This document shows positions 29,033 to 37,637 of a stretch of 64,000 bases of DNA, in pieces. The position numbers were made by a program, and so were the translations under genes. The number at the start of each line of letters is the position of its first letter. Position 1 is the stretch's first letter. The notes below the pieces were generated by a model. That model was not told the origin of the DNA. It did not search any database and saw only the letters and a program-made list of their open reading frames with translations. The DNA is from Cyanobacterium sp. Dongsha4 (GTDB lineage: Bacteria; Cyanobacteriota; Cyanobacteriia; Cyanobacteriales; Cyanobacteriaceae), in contig NZ_CP084098.1 in NCBI RefSeq assembly GCF_036345015.1, positions 881,326 through 945,325 on the forward strand, given 5' to 3'.

Positions 29033-30373
29033 GTGTCAAAAAATAAATTATTTAATCAAACTAAAATATCCCTAACTTGTTGGTATGCTAGTGTTTTTTC
29101 CAGTATTATTTCTTTAGGTGCTTTTTTTGTTTATGAAGCGATCGCACACGCTCATTATATCACTATTAATCAAGAATTAAAAACCGTTGCGGGAACTTTT
29201 CATGATACCCTTGAACCTTTATTGATTCAACCTAATAAGCTAGAAAAAAATGTTAAAGAAATCATCTTAGATTTGTGCTTAATTGATGAAAAATGTGAAA
29301 GTCAATCTTCTGAACATCGTTATATAAAAGGACTAATTCAGCAAGGGAAATACTATCTAAAGTTTTATGATTTATCAGGTAATTTGCTAGGTAATGCAGG
29401 AGTTAAAATTGATAATTTATCCCTTAATTATTCATTAGAAGAATTCACAAGTATTCAAGACAATCAAAATAATAATTATCGTCAAATATCCTTACTTTTA
29501 CACACTAAAGAAAATAAAGAATGGGGTTATTTGCAAATAGGCAGAAGTTTGGAAGATTTCGATCGATATGTAAATAATATAAAATGGTTGTTATTATTAG
29601 GTTTACCTTTACTAATTATTTTGGTGATCATTGCCAGTTGGTATTTAGCAGAAAAAGCAATACAACCCTTAGCTCAATCGTACCAACAAATGCAACAATT
29701 TAGTTCTGACGTTGCCCATGAATTGCGTACCCCATTATCAGCTATAAAAGCAACTATTGATAGTGTTATTTTAAGTCATAATTTAACCTTAGAAGATAGT
29801 CAAGAAACTTTGAAAATTATCCATCGGCAAAATTATAGACTGATTAATTTAGTCAACGATTTATTAATCCTCACTCGTCTTGATTCAGGCTTAGAAAATA
29901 CGGATAAAATCAAAAAAAATAAAATCAATTTAGCTGATTTAATCAATGATTTAACCGAAGAATTATCTTATTTAGCATTAAAGAATCAGGTTAACTTAAC
30001 AAAAGAAATAAAAGAGAGTAAGGTTTTTATTCTCGGTAATGAAGAACAAATATATAGATTATTAGCAAATTTAACTATTAATGCTATTAATTATAACAAA
30101 AAAAATGGTCAAGTTATTATATATTTGGAAACAACAAAAAAAGGAGTAATTATAAAAGTAATTGATACAGGCATTGGCATTAATAAAGAAGAACAAAAAT
30201 TAATTTTTAATCGTTTTTATCAAATCAATAAAGCAAGAAATAGAGAAAAAGGTAGTTGCGGATTAGGTTTAGCTATTGCAAATGCGATCGCACTTTATCA
30301 TGGTGGTAGAATAATGATAGAAAGCGAAGAAAATCAGGGGAGTATTTTTACAGTTTATTTACCAAAAATATGA
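29033..30373 (+). CDS. rppB: Sensor histidine kinase RppB
   Basis: 446 residues from a GTG. Two membrane spans (about 18-40 and 184-205) enclose a periplasmic sensor region with two cysteines close together (DLCLIDEKCESQSSEHR), possible metal ligands. The H-box is SSDVAHELRTPLSA, preceded by the RppB-like linker AIQPLAQSYQQMQQF. The ATP-binding boxes include NAINYN and GLGLAIA. It phosphorylates the adjacent RppA. A fragment resembling its second membrane span is duplicated at 33646-33712. Confidence 0.85.
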   Translation: MSKNKLFNQTKISLTCWYASVFSSIISLGAFFVYEAIAHAHYITINQELKTVAGTFHDTLEPLLIQPNKLEKNVKEIILDLCLIDEKCESQSSEHRYIKGLIQQGKYYLKFYDLSGNLLGNAGVKIDNLSLNYSLEEFTSIQDNQNNNYRQISLLLHTKENKEWGYLQIGRSLEDFDRYVNNIKWLLLLGLPLLIILVIIASWYLAEKAIQPLAQSYQQMQQFSSDVAHELRTPLSAIKATIDSVILSHNLTLEDSQETLKIIHRQNYRLINLVNDLLILTRLDSGLENTDKIKKNKINLADLINDLTEELSYLALKNQVNLTKEIKESKVFILGNEEQIYRLLANLTINAINYNKKNGQVIIYLETTKKGVIIKVIDTGIGINKEEQKLIFNRFYQINKARNREKGSCGLGLAIANAIALYHGGRIMIESEENQGSIFTVYLPKI

Positions 30374-30522
30374 TGTGATATTATTAAAAAATAATAATAC
30401 ATTTCTTTTGAAGATAAGAAAGTCTTTCATCCAAAAAAGTAAAAAATTAAGTATTGTATTTAAACAATTTGACAATATTTGCAATAAGAGATTATTTACT
30501 GATAAAACCTTAATCTTGACTG

Positions 30523-30822
30523 TTAAGAAATATTTTTCTTTCTTGATTTAAAGTTATTTTGCCACCATAAACTAATACCAGAAATTGCTAACATAAATAA
30601 ACCTGTGGCATTTAAAAAAGGATAAATATCAGACAAATCAAGAATGCCAAAATCTCCCCGATGCCATGATAATAACCATAAAAACTCATCGGTTTTATCA
30701 ACTGTTACTGCTAACTCAAAAAATACGCCAGTAAAAAGAGTCATTAACACAGGTAAAATCATAACTGGTGCTAAAAGATGATGTAAACGACGTAACTGTC
30801 TTTGATTGTTAAATAATGCCAT
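30523..30822 (-). CDS. PepSY-associated-type small membrane protein
   Basis: 99 residues from the ATG at 30822 (the frame is open to a TTG at 30852). The RRLHHLLAPVMILPVLMTLFTGVFFE region is a membrane span of the PepSY_TM kind, followed by a short loop with LSWHRGDFGI and a second span (GLFMLAISGISLWW). Such proteins accompany metal-uptake and metal-response genes. It sits convergent to rppB. Function not established. Confidence 0.65.
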   Translation of the reverse strand: MALFNNQRQLRRLHHLLAPVMILPVLMTLFTGVFFELAVTVDKTDEFLWLLSWHRGDFGILDLSDIYPFLNATGLFMLAISGISLWWQNNFKSRKKNIS

Positions 30823-30948
30823 AGTTTTTTTACTCTCAAATATATTTGACAAGATTTAAGATAGTGAAAAATCATTTTTCACGGTGATTTCATAATCAAT
30901 AGTTAAAATCACAAGTATAAATATTATATAAAAGGTGATATTAGTCGG

Positions 30949-31170
30949 ATGAAAATTTCAAGTAAACTATTAATTAGCTTCTTGTTTTTAACAGGAATTC
31001 TCTTTAATTTAGCGGTTATAACTTCTCCTGCTTTAAGTCATGAAGGGCATTCTCATAGCCGTAATCATGGCAAAGATAAAGAAGAGGTAAAAGCAACTAA
31101 AAATAATGATAAAACCACAGAAGATAAAAAAGAAGAAACTAAAGAAGAAAGCCACGAAGGACATCATTAA
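30949..31170 (+). CDS. Small exported His/Lys/Glu-rich peptide
   Basis: 73 residues: a signal peptide (about 1-29, LFLTGILFNLAVITSPALS), then HEGHSHSRNHG, a highly charged Lys/Glu middle, and a terminal HEGHH. The histidine clusters at both ends of the mature peptide suggest periplasmic metal binding, in line with the copper-type genes nearby. No named family recognised. A strong terminator follows. Confidence 0.6.
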   Translation: MKISSKLLISFLFLTGILFNLAVITSPALSHEGHSHSRNHGKDKEEVKATKNNDKTTEDKKEETKEESHEGHH

Positions 31171-31214
31171 TATAAATATAGTTGATCAAATCTTGTAGAT
31201 TTTACTAAAAACAG

Positions 31215-31238
31215 AAGGGGATTAGACTCCCCTTTTTT
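31215..31238 (+). terminator. Rho-independent terminator of the His-rich peptide gene
   Basis: Perfect 7-base stem AAGGGGA/TCCCCTT with a 6-base loop (TTAGAC), running into a T tract. Confidence 0.85.
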
Positions 31239-31249
31239 GATTTATAAAA

Positions 31250-31696
31250 TTAATAATAAGTACGCACCTGAGTTAAACCAAGAGGTATTTCTTGATTAAT
31301 TCCTGCAAATTTTCCTGATAATCTGTATTGCCATGTATGAGGTTTACCATCAGTTTTTACCCCTCTTAAACTAACATATATTCTAGTATTAGGCTTAATA
31401 TTTTCCCTTAAATTTACTATGGCTTTATTATCACTAATACTTGTTTGACTATTAATTTTATTTCCATTAGGCATTGCTATTTCAACATCATTAATAGTTA
31501 AACCTTGCGGAAGTTGAATTATTAAACTTTCCAGTGGAAATTTACCTATCACATCATAAGAAAAATGATGAGTCGCATTTTGAATTTGAGAAGCCGAAGG
31601 ATGAGCACCACTATAAACATTTGCCGCTAAAGTATTAGGAGATAAAGAGCCTAATATTACTCCAGAAACTAATCCTGTTAAAATAAATTTTTTCAT
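31250..31696 (-). CDS. DUF2808 family exported protein
   Basis: 148 residues with a signal peptide (cleavage near TLAAN). The segments ATHHFSYDVIGKFPLESL, LPQGLTINDVEI and TRIYVSLRGVKT match the DUF2808 pattern common in cyanobacteria. Secreted beta-rich domain; function unknown. It converges on the His-rich peptide gene. Confidence 0.75.
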   Translation of the reverse strand: MKKFILTGLVSGVILGSLSPNTLAANVYSGAHPSASQIQNATHHFSYDVIGKFPLESLIIQLPQGLTINDVEIAMPNGNKINSQTSISDNKAIVNLRENIKPNTRIYVSLRGVKTDGKPHTWQYRLSGKFAGINQEIPLGLTQVRTYY

Positions 31697-31712
31697 TATT
31701 TACTTTCTCCAA

Positions 31713-31896
31713 TTTTTTATTTGTTGAATACAATTATGAACAATAAAAATGAAATCAGAATGAAAAAAGAGGTTAAATTCAAATAAATTTAAGTATATTT
31801 AATAATTTTTTGATAACTAAGTTATCCCAGATAATCTAAGTTAATTTAAAACATTAATCTTACCCTTGTTACCAATTTTAAATCATCACTACTTTT
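31713..31896. repeat. Copy A of a 180-base segment duplicated in the copper region
   Basis: From TTTTTTATTTGTTGAATACAATTATGAAC through to AAATCATCACTACTTT this segment repeats at 33860-34037 with minor differences. Copy B runs into the 3' end of copB; copy A carries only the matching last codons of a copB-like gene. Confidence 0.8.
31846..31896 (-). pseudogene. 3' relic of a second copB-like gene
   Basis: On the minus strand the frame ends DDLKLVTRVRLMF and a TAA, aligning with DDLKFVTGVRLMF at the end of the intact copB at 33988. Nothing upstream of this stub remains copB-like, so it marks a partial duplication or a lost tandem copy. Confidence 0.65.
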
Positions 31897-32050
31897 TATA
31901 TTTAAGCTAGGCTAGAACGCATTTAAGTTTACTGATAGAGAGAGGGAATAGGGAACAGAGAAGGACAAACAGGTAAGAGTTTTAGTGATTTTCAAGAATT
32001 AACAAAAAATCCAAATAAAATGCCTCTTAGTTTATTAACAAAAGTTATCG

Positions 32051-32845
32051 CTATTTTTTGATGCTACTTTCTTGAACGATCGAACTATAAAATGGAGATA
32101 GAGATTGTTGTTGATTTAAGGTAACGGAAACATTAGAAAAAATTAAACTCGCCCCCATAATCGCCATGATAGCATTTTCCGCAAAACTAACAACACCCAA
32201 AGGTGCTTTAGAATTACCACCCACACAAGCACAATTTAATTCAAGTTTATCAATATAAACCGCTTTAAATACGGAAATAGCACCACTAATACCTAATCCA
32301 AAAGCACTAATACCAGTAACTAAGGGAAGGATTCCTGATAATAAACCTAAGCCAATCATCGACTCCAGAAAGGGATATATTTTTCCATAAGTCTTAAAAC
32401 GTTGACAAATGAGATCGTATTTAGCGAAACTTTCAGCAAAAGCATTAATATCCATTAATTTTAATGATGATAACATGGACAGAGAAACCCCCATAAAACC
32501 AGTCATTCCTAAAGAGGTGGCTAAACTTACTAAACCTGCCGTAGAAAATAAAGCAATAACAGGAGTATAGGAATAATCAGCTTTTTGTGGAGTAACCCGA
32601 AAATAATGAGCCAAATCAGTATAACCGCCAATACGCTCGTTATCAAAAAATATTTGTGGAGTCGTAGCTACATTATATTTCGCCTTGAATAAATTGACCT
32701 CTTCTTGGGTAGTTAATTTAATATCTTCAAAAATAACCCCTGCTTCTTTGAGTAAATTAATTGCTTTTAAACCCCAAGGGCATTCGTGTTCTGCCATTGA
32801 CATCCTGTATAATTTTACTTGTGTATTTTTCCCGATTGTTACCAT
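32051..32845 (-). CDS. Glutaredoxin-MauE/DoxX-type membrane fusion protein
   Basis: 264 residues from the ATG at 32845, chosen because GAGG sits 8 bases before it; another ATG lies two codons upstream. A glutaredoxin-like domain (about 8-80) has the monothiol active site CPWG at Cys22 and the cis-Pro in TTPQIFF. Then come about four membrane spans of the MauE/DoxX kind, ending with CACVGGNSKAPLG. It is divergent from a MerR regulator and under a MerR-type promoter. A thiol/redox role in metal stress is inferred from context. Confidence 0.75.
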   Translation of the reverse strand: MVTIGKNTQVKLYRMSMAEHECPWGLKAINLLKEAGVIFEDIKLTTQEEVNLFKAKYNVATTPQIFFDNERIGGYTDLAHYFRVTPQKADYSYTPVIALFSTAGLVSLATSLGMTGFMGVSLSMLSSLKLMDINAFAESFAKYDLICQRFKTYGKIYPFLESMIGLGLLSGILPLVTGISAFGLGISGAISVFKAVYIDKLELNCACVGGNSKAPLGVVSFAENAIMAIMGASLIFSNVSVTLNQQQSLSPFYSSIVQESSIKK

Positions 32846-32991
32846 TTTCATTTCCTCATTTTTAATTAATGAATAAGAAAAAACAAATATCAAATCAATA
32901 AAAAACTATAAATCATCAATTTAAGCTAAAAAAAAAGTGCTTATGTTGAAGGTTTAATTATTTAAAAAAGTTTTTTTGAGTTGATGTCTCT

Positions 32992-33023
32992 ATGATAAAC
33001 TCTATAGTTAACTAGAGAGTCAA
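32992..33023 (-). promoter_or_regulatory. MerR-type promoter/operator driving the glutaredoxin-MauE gene
   Basis: On the minus strand: TTGACT (33018-33023) as -35 and TATCAT (32992-32997) as -10, 20 bases apart. The overlong spacer is filled by a near-perfect 22-base palindrome at 32999-33020 (half-sites ACTCTCTAGTT and AACTATAGAGT). This long spacer with a central dyad is the hallmark of promoters activated by MerR-family regulators, and a merR gene starts 83 bases away on the other strand. Confidence 0.8.
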
Positions 33024-33105
33024 GGGGGTAAGTAAAAAATTTTTTTAATATTGATGATTTATAGTTTTTTGTTGAAGTAAATTTATAATATTTGAGGTAA
33101 TCAAT

Positions 33106-33537
33106 ATGAGTAGTGAAAATCTTTTAAAAATAGGTGAAATAGCTAAACAAACAAAAGTTTCTGTGGGTACTTTACGATATTATGAAATCCTAAAACTTCT
33201 TCAACCTATAGAAAGAGGGGAAAATGGCTATAGATACTATCAACAAGATGCAGTTAAAGTTGTTCAATTTATCAAAAAAGCTCAATCTTTGGGATTTTCT
33301 TTAGAAGAAATTAGACAAATTATCGAGGTTCGTAATTATGGTAAACCACCTTGTGAATTAGTACAAAACTTATTGGATAACAAAATTGAAGAATTAAAAA
33401 CACAGATTAAACAGATGACTTCTTTTCAAGCTGAATTGGAAAAATATCGGGAAAATTGGAGAATAAATGATATAAATGTAGATGATCAAAAAACAAAAGA
33501 AATTTGTCCACTAATTGCTAATTTAAAACTTATTTAG
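33106..33537 (+). CDS. MerR-family metal-responsive regulator
   Basis: 143 residues: winged helix-turn-helix (about 7-75; LKIGEIAKQTKVSVGTLRYYE), then a dimerisation helix (about 88-118). Cys83 (KPPCELV) stands at the usual metal-binding position before the dimerisation helix, and Cys134 is near the C-terminus; the three-cysteine mercury pattern is not complete. It probably controls the divergent glutaredoxin-MauE gene and perhaps copBA. Metal identity cannot be told. Confidence 0.85.
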   Translation: MSSENLLKIGEIAKQTKVSVGTLRYYEILKLLQPIERGENGYRYYQQDAVKVVQFIKKAQSLGFSLEEIRQIIEVRNYGKPPCELVQNLLDNKIEELKTQIKQMTSFQAELEKYRENWRINDINVDDQKTKEICPLIANLKLI

Positions 33538-33645
33538 AATAAAAATTTTTTTTTCAACACTCCTCATCACAAACATCTTAAATTAAAGACTGCGGTTGTT
33601 AAATTAAATAATGACTATAGTACTAATATGAGTTAAAAACTTCCT

Positions 33646-33712
33646 TATGTAAATAATGTAAAATAGTTGTTATTACTAGGCTTACCTTTACTAATTATTT
33701 TAGTAATAATTA
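33646..33712 (+). pseudogene. Fragment resembling the rppB second membrane span
   Basis: TATGTAAATAATGTAAAATA followed by GTTGTTATTACTAGGC and TTACCTTTACTAATTATTTT closely matches rppB DNA at 29567-29633, with frame-breaking changes after it. The rest of the 450-base gap (33538-33987) holds the copy B repeat and otherwise AT-rich sequence. It looks like debris of a duplicated sensor-kinase gene. Confidence 0.6.
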
Positions 33713-33859
33713 CTATAGCGATCCTAAATCATTTATGAGAAATTACCATACATGAACATTTTTGCAAAATTAAAAATATTATTTTTGGTAGAAAACTCAA
33801 ATAAATATTTAACAATTTTAAATGATTTACATAAATGATAAAATTCTCTGATAAATCTT

Positions 33860-34037
33860 TTTTTTATTTGTTGAATACAATTATGAACAATAAAAATGAA
33901 ATGAAATCAAGATGAAAAAAGAGGTTAAATTTGAGTATATTTAATAATTTTTTGTCAACTAAATTATTCCAGATTATCTAAGTTAACTTAAAACATTAGT
34001 CTCACCCCCGTAACGAATTTTAAATCATCACTACTTT
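33860..34037. repeat. Copy B of the 180-base duplicated segment
   Basis: Partner of the repeat at 31713-31896; it covers the downstream flank and last 16 or so codons of copB. Confidence 0.8.
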
Positions 34038-34911
34038 CCCCTTCTTCTTCAGCAAATTTAGCAGTATCTCCAAAAAGTTTATTCCAACTTATGCCAATAT
34101 AAGGGGCAAATTCTCGACTAATTTCGTAGCGTAATCTTAAACCTAACTCTAAGTTATTAATACCACTACCAATACCAAATTCTTGGACTTTTTGAATGGC
34201 TAAATTTGTCTCTATTTTTGGTTGTAAAACTAATCTTTGAGAAAGTAATAATTCTTTTTCTGCTTTAAATCTTGCAGAAATATCTCCTTGATGACTAATA
34301 AATAAAGCCGTATCAATTTCCACAAAATAAGGTGCTAATCCTTCTACTCCGATAACAGCAAAACCTCGACTATTTCCCTTATCTCCATAGAGTTGATCAT
34401 ATCGTAAACCAGCTTGAAAATCGAAATAGGGAGAAATCATTTTACTGTATAAAAGTTGCAATTCTGCTTCCCCATTACCATCATCTAAACTCACATCTCC
34501 TTCAGTTTTGAAAACAAATTTTTGATAATCTCCTCCTACCCATCCTGTCACATCCCAATTAAAAATATTTTGACTATCATTAACTTGATATTCTAATTGA
34601 TCAAAAAGAATTTTATAAAATATTTGATTATCATGAATAGGCTCTCCAAAATCATTTTCTTGGTTATGATTATGTTGGGCAAAGGTAAAGTTTTTTTCTT
34701 CAGTTAAGTATTTGCTATCTTCAAATTCCTTAAAAAATTGTTGTTTTTTTTGGTTGTTACTTTCATCAATAAATTTGTCAATGGCTACAGGTTGTTTGAT
34801 AATTTCTTTATTTCTTTCTTCCCCTTTACTTTCAAGGGAAAAGCAATTTAATATTAATAAAGATAAGAGGCTCGATCGAACTATAAATTTAGTAAGTTTT
34901 AATGATAACAT
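33988..34911 (-). CDS. copB: Copper resistance protein B (CopB), outer-membrane barrel
   Basis: 307 residues with a signal segment. From about residue 100 it matches CopB: YKILFDQLEYQVNDSQNIFNWD, GWVGGDYQKFVFKTEG, then amphipathic strands (YFDFQAGLRYDQLYG; LELGLRLRYEISREFAPYIG) ending in an aromatic F, as expected of an outer-membrane beta-barrel. It works with CopA in copper tolerance. It lies just downstream of copA on the same strand, 89 bases apart. Confidence 0.88.
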   Translation of the reverse strand: MLSLKLTKFIVRSSLLSLLILNCFSLESKGEERNKEIIKQPVAIDKFIDESNNQKKQQFFKEFEDSKYLTEEKNFTFAQHNHNQENDFGEPIHDNQIFYKILFDQLEYQVNDSQNIFNWDVTGWVGGDYQKFVFKTEGDVSLDDGNGEAELQLLYSKMISPYFDFQAGLRYDQLYGDKGNSRGFAVIGVEGLAPYFVEIDTALFISHQGDISARFKAEKELLLSQRLVLQPKIETNLAIQKVQEFGIGSGINNLELGLRLRYEISREFAPYIGISWNKLFGDTAKFAEEEGESSDDLKFVTGVRLMF

Positions 34912-35000
34912 TTGTTGTCAGTTTTTAAGAAAGATTTATTATTCTCACGCAAAGACGCAAAGAGAGAAATGCAAAGGTTTTTAAAGGATTAATTTATTTT

Positions 35001-36908
35001 TTAGGAAATAACATTAATAGTCCGAAACATTCCCACATCCATGTGATACATTAAATGGCAATGAAAAGCCCATTTTCCCTTCGCATCAACATCAATTTCT
35101 GTGGATAATTTCTCGGCAGGTTTGACAATAATTGTGTGTTTTCGGGGTTGATAATCGCCGTTACCGTTTACTAATTCCATCCACATTCCGTGTAAATGTA
35201 TGGGATGTTCCATCATGGTATCATTGACAAATGTTAGTCTTAATCTTTCTCCATAATAAAAGTCTATTTCTTTGTCTTCTGAATATTTTTTTCCATTAAA
35301 TGACCACATATAACGCTCCATATTACCTGTTAAATATAGGGTTATTTCTCTATCTGGTTTTCTTCTGTTTTTTAAAGGTTTTACACTCTTTAAATCTGTG
35401 TAAACTAACACCCGATGCTTGACATTTTCTAAGCCAACCCCTGCTTCATTTAAACGATTTTTTACCATCATGGGGGTTGCGGCGTTACCGATACCATTAT
35501 TATCCTCTCCCCTCGGTTGCCATGAAAAATCTAGGGTTTCTTTCTCACTCATATCATGATTGTTATGGTTACTGTGATCCATATTTGACATACCATGATT
35601 ATTATGATCATCGTGACTCATATTCGACATATCATGATTACTATGATCACTGTGATTCATATTCAACATATCATGATCTTGATGCTGATTATGGTTGCTA
35701 TGATCGATCGATGAGTTTTGATGATTGTTATGATTAGATGATGAGGTTTGATGATTACTGTGGTCTTGACTTGATGAAGATGATTGATTATTATGACCAT
35801 TATGAGCATTATGATCCATTCCCATATCATCCATTGTACGCAAAGGGCGTTCTCTACGGGCAGGTATTTCTGCGGATAATCCCTGTTTTATCCCTAGTGT
35901 GCCTCTAACATAGCCACTGCGATCGAGGCTTTCGGCAAATATAGTATAAGCCTCTTGGGTATCTGGTTCAACTATCACGTCATAGGTTTCTGCTACTCCT
36001 ATCCTCATCTCATCCACTGTCACGGGTTGTACATTCTGCCCGTCTGCTTGTATAACTGTCATCGGTAAATTAGGGATTCTGACATCAAAAAATGTCATGG
36101 CTGAAGCGTTAATAATTCTCAGTCTAACTTTTTCACCCTTGTTAAAGATACCAGTCCAATTATCATTACTGGTTTTACCATTCATTAAATAAGTATAAGT
36201 CGCCCCCGTCACGTCGGCAATATCCGCCGCATCCATCCGCATTTGTTTCCACTCCCAATCTTGCGCTAAATTAGCAACGGTGCGTCTTTGATAATTATAA
36301 TAGGTGGGCATTTTTTTCAAGTTGGCGAGAATGGCGTGGGGATTCTCAAAACTCCAATCTGATAATATAATTACATAGTCTCGATCGCATTTATAAGGTT
36401 CAGGTTCAAGAGGATCAATAATAATAGCACCATACATCCCTAATGGTTCTTGCATATTGCTATGACTATGATACCAGTAAGTGCCACTTTGGTTAACAGG
36501 GAATTGATAAGTAAAGGTTTCCTTTGGTTTTATGCCCCGAAAACTTACTCCCGGCACTCCATCCATATTTGCTGGTAAGATTAAACCATGCCAATGAATA
36601 GAAGTATCTTCATTTAGGTTATTCTTGACGTTAATAGTTACGTTTTGCCCTTCTTTAAGTCTGATGGTGGGAGAGGGTAGGCTACCATTGACCAGTTTAC
36701 CACTAGAGGAGCGATCGTCGATATTAATTTTTGTTTCCGCTATCACTAAGTCGATAACATCCCCTTCTAAATAACCATTGGGGTTTATATTCTTTGCGGA
36801 TGCGGGTAGAATCTGATGTAAAACAACGCTGGTGGCAATACCCCCCGTCAATTGCAAAAAATTACGCCTATTTAGACTATACTGGGTCATAATAAACTTT
36901 TTCCTCAT
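35001..36908 (-). CDS. copA: CopA-type multicopper oxidase
   Basis: 635 residues (another ATG six codons in, at 36890, gives MTQYSLNRRNFLQL). A Tat-type signal (NRRNFLQLTGG) targets it to the periplasm folded. All copper motifs are present: IHWHG, WYHSH, HPIHLHG and HCHLMYHMDVGM, covering types 1, 2 and 3. Between about residues 361 and 453 is a His/Met/Asn/Ser-rich insert of repeated DHSNH/NHDMSNM units, likely a copper-storage arm. Co-directional with copB. Confidence 0.93.
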   Translation of the reverse strand: MRKKFIMTQYSLNRRNFLQLTGGIATSVVLHQILPASAKNINPNGYLEGDVIDLVIAETKINIDDRSSSGKLVNGSLPSPTIRLKEGQNVTINVKNNLNEDTSIHWHGLILPANMDGVPGVSFRGIKPKETFTYQFPVNQSGTYWYHSHSNMQEPLGMYGAIIIDPLEPEPYKCDRDYVIILSDWSFENPHAILANLKKMPTYYNYQRRTVANLAQDWEWKQMRMDAADIADVTGATYTYLMNGKTSNDNWTGIFNKGEKVRLRIINASAMTFFDVRIPNLPMTVIQADGQNVQPVTVDEMRIGVAETYDVIVEPDTQEAYTIFAESLDRSGYVRGTLGIKQGLSAEIPARRERPLRTMDDMGMDHNAHNGHNNQSSSSSQDHSNHQTSSSNHNNHQNSSIDHSNHNQHQDHDMLNMNHSDHSNHDMSNMSHDDHNNHGMSNMDHSNHNNHDMSEKETLDFSWQPRGEDNNGIGNAATPMMVKNRLNEAGVGLENVKHRVLVYTDLKSVKPLKNRRKPDREITLYLTGNMERYMWSFNGKKYSEDKEIDFYYGERLRLTFVNDTMMEHPIHLHGMWMELVNGNGDYQPRKHTIIVKPAEKLSTEIDVDAKGKWAFHCHLMYHMDVGMFRTINVIS

Positions 36909-36969
36909 TTTTACCTAATCTTCCATACTATGGTGACAGGAGAATATGAAATGAGGATGAAATTATGCT

Positions 36970-37362
36970 TTAATTATTCATCTGCTTACTTTTCCTTACG
37001 AACCATTGTTGTAATTCTTCCTCGGTAATTCTGCCACTAGCTAAGGTTTGGATGATATGTACTACTTCCACTTCAGAAGCAGTAAAGTGAGAACCATTGA
37101 GCATTAAAAAGGTTACTCCACTAATAAAACCTGTTCTTTTATTACCATCAATAAAGGGATGATTTTTAACTATGCTAAAGGTATAAGTAGAAGCTAAGGA
37201 TGAAATATTCGTAATTTTATGATAGTAATATTGATTTTGTGGACGTATTAAGGCAGACTCTAATAAACCCTTATCCCTTAAACCATCTGCCCCTCCATGT
37301 TCGCTAATTTGTTCTTGATGAATGGCTATAACTAAGCGCATTGATAACCAATGAATACTCAT
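36970..37362 (-). CDS. doc: Doc (death-on-curing) family toxin
   Basis: 130 residues. The Fic/Doc catalytic motif HPFIDGNKRTGF is intact (about 69-80). Doc toxins phosphorylate EF-Tu and stop translation. It overlaps the upstream AbrB-type gene by 4 bases (ATGA), a typical toxin-antitoxin arrangement. Confidence 0.9.
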   Translation of the reverse strand: MSIHWLSMRLVIAIHQEQISEHGGADGLRDKGLLESALIRPQNQYYYHKITNISSLASTYTFSIVKNHPFIDGNKRTGFISGVTFLMLNGSHFTASEVEVVHIIQTLASGRITEEELQQWFVRKSKQMNN

Positions 37363-37583
37363 TTGGCTAATTCTCGTAAAGCGTTACGATATTGTTTCAT
37401 TATCTCTCGTGCGGTTTCCATTTCCTGTTCAAATTCGGGATCATAGGGGGTAATTTCAAATCCGTTAGGAGTGGGAGTCAGATAAAGATTATCGCCTTTT
37501 TCTACGTGCATTTTGGCTAATACTTCTTTGGGCAAGATAACTCCTGTAGAATTACCAACGGTAGTTACTTTTAGTCTGAACAT
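37359..37583 (-). CDS. AbrB/MazE-type antitoxin
   Basis: 74 residues. A swapped-hairpin DNA-binding domain is visible: LKVTTVGNSTGVILPKEVLAKM and GDNLYLTPTPNGFEI. The acidic C-terminal tail (DPEFEQEMETAREIM) would wrap the toxin. It comes first and is translationally coupled to doc; it probably represses its own promoter. Confidence 0.9.
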   Translation of the reverse strand: MFRLKVTTVGNSTGVILPKEVLAKMHVEKGDNLYLTPTPNGFEITPYDPEFEQEMETAREIMKQYRNALRELAK

Positions 37584-37637
37584 TGTCTTATTTTATATAT
37601 TGTTATAACTAATATTATAACTGGTAGCTTAGTTAAC

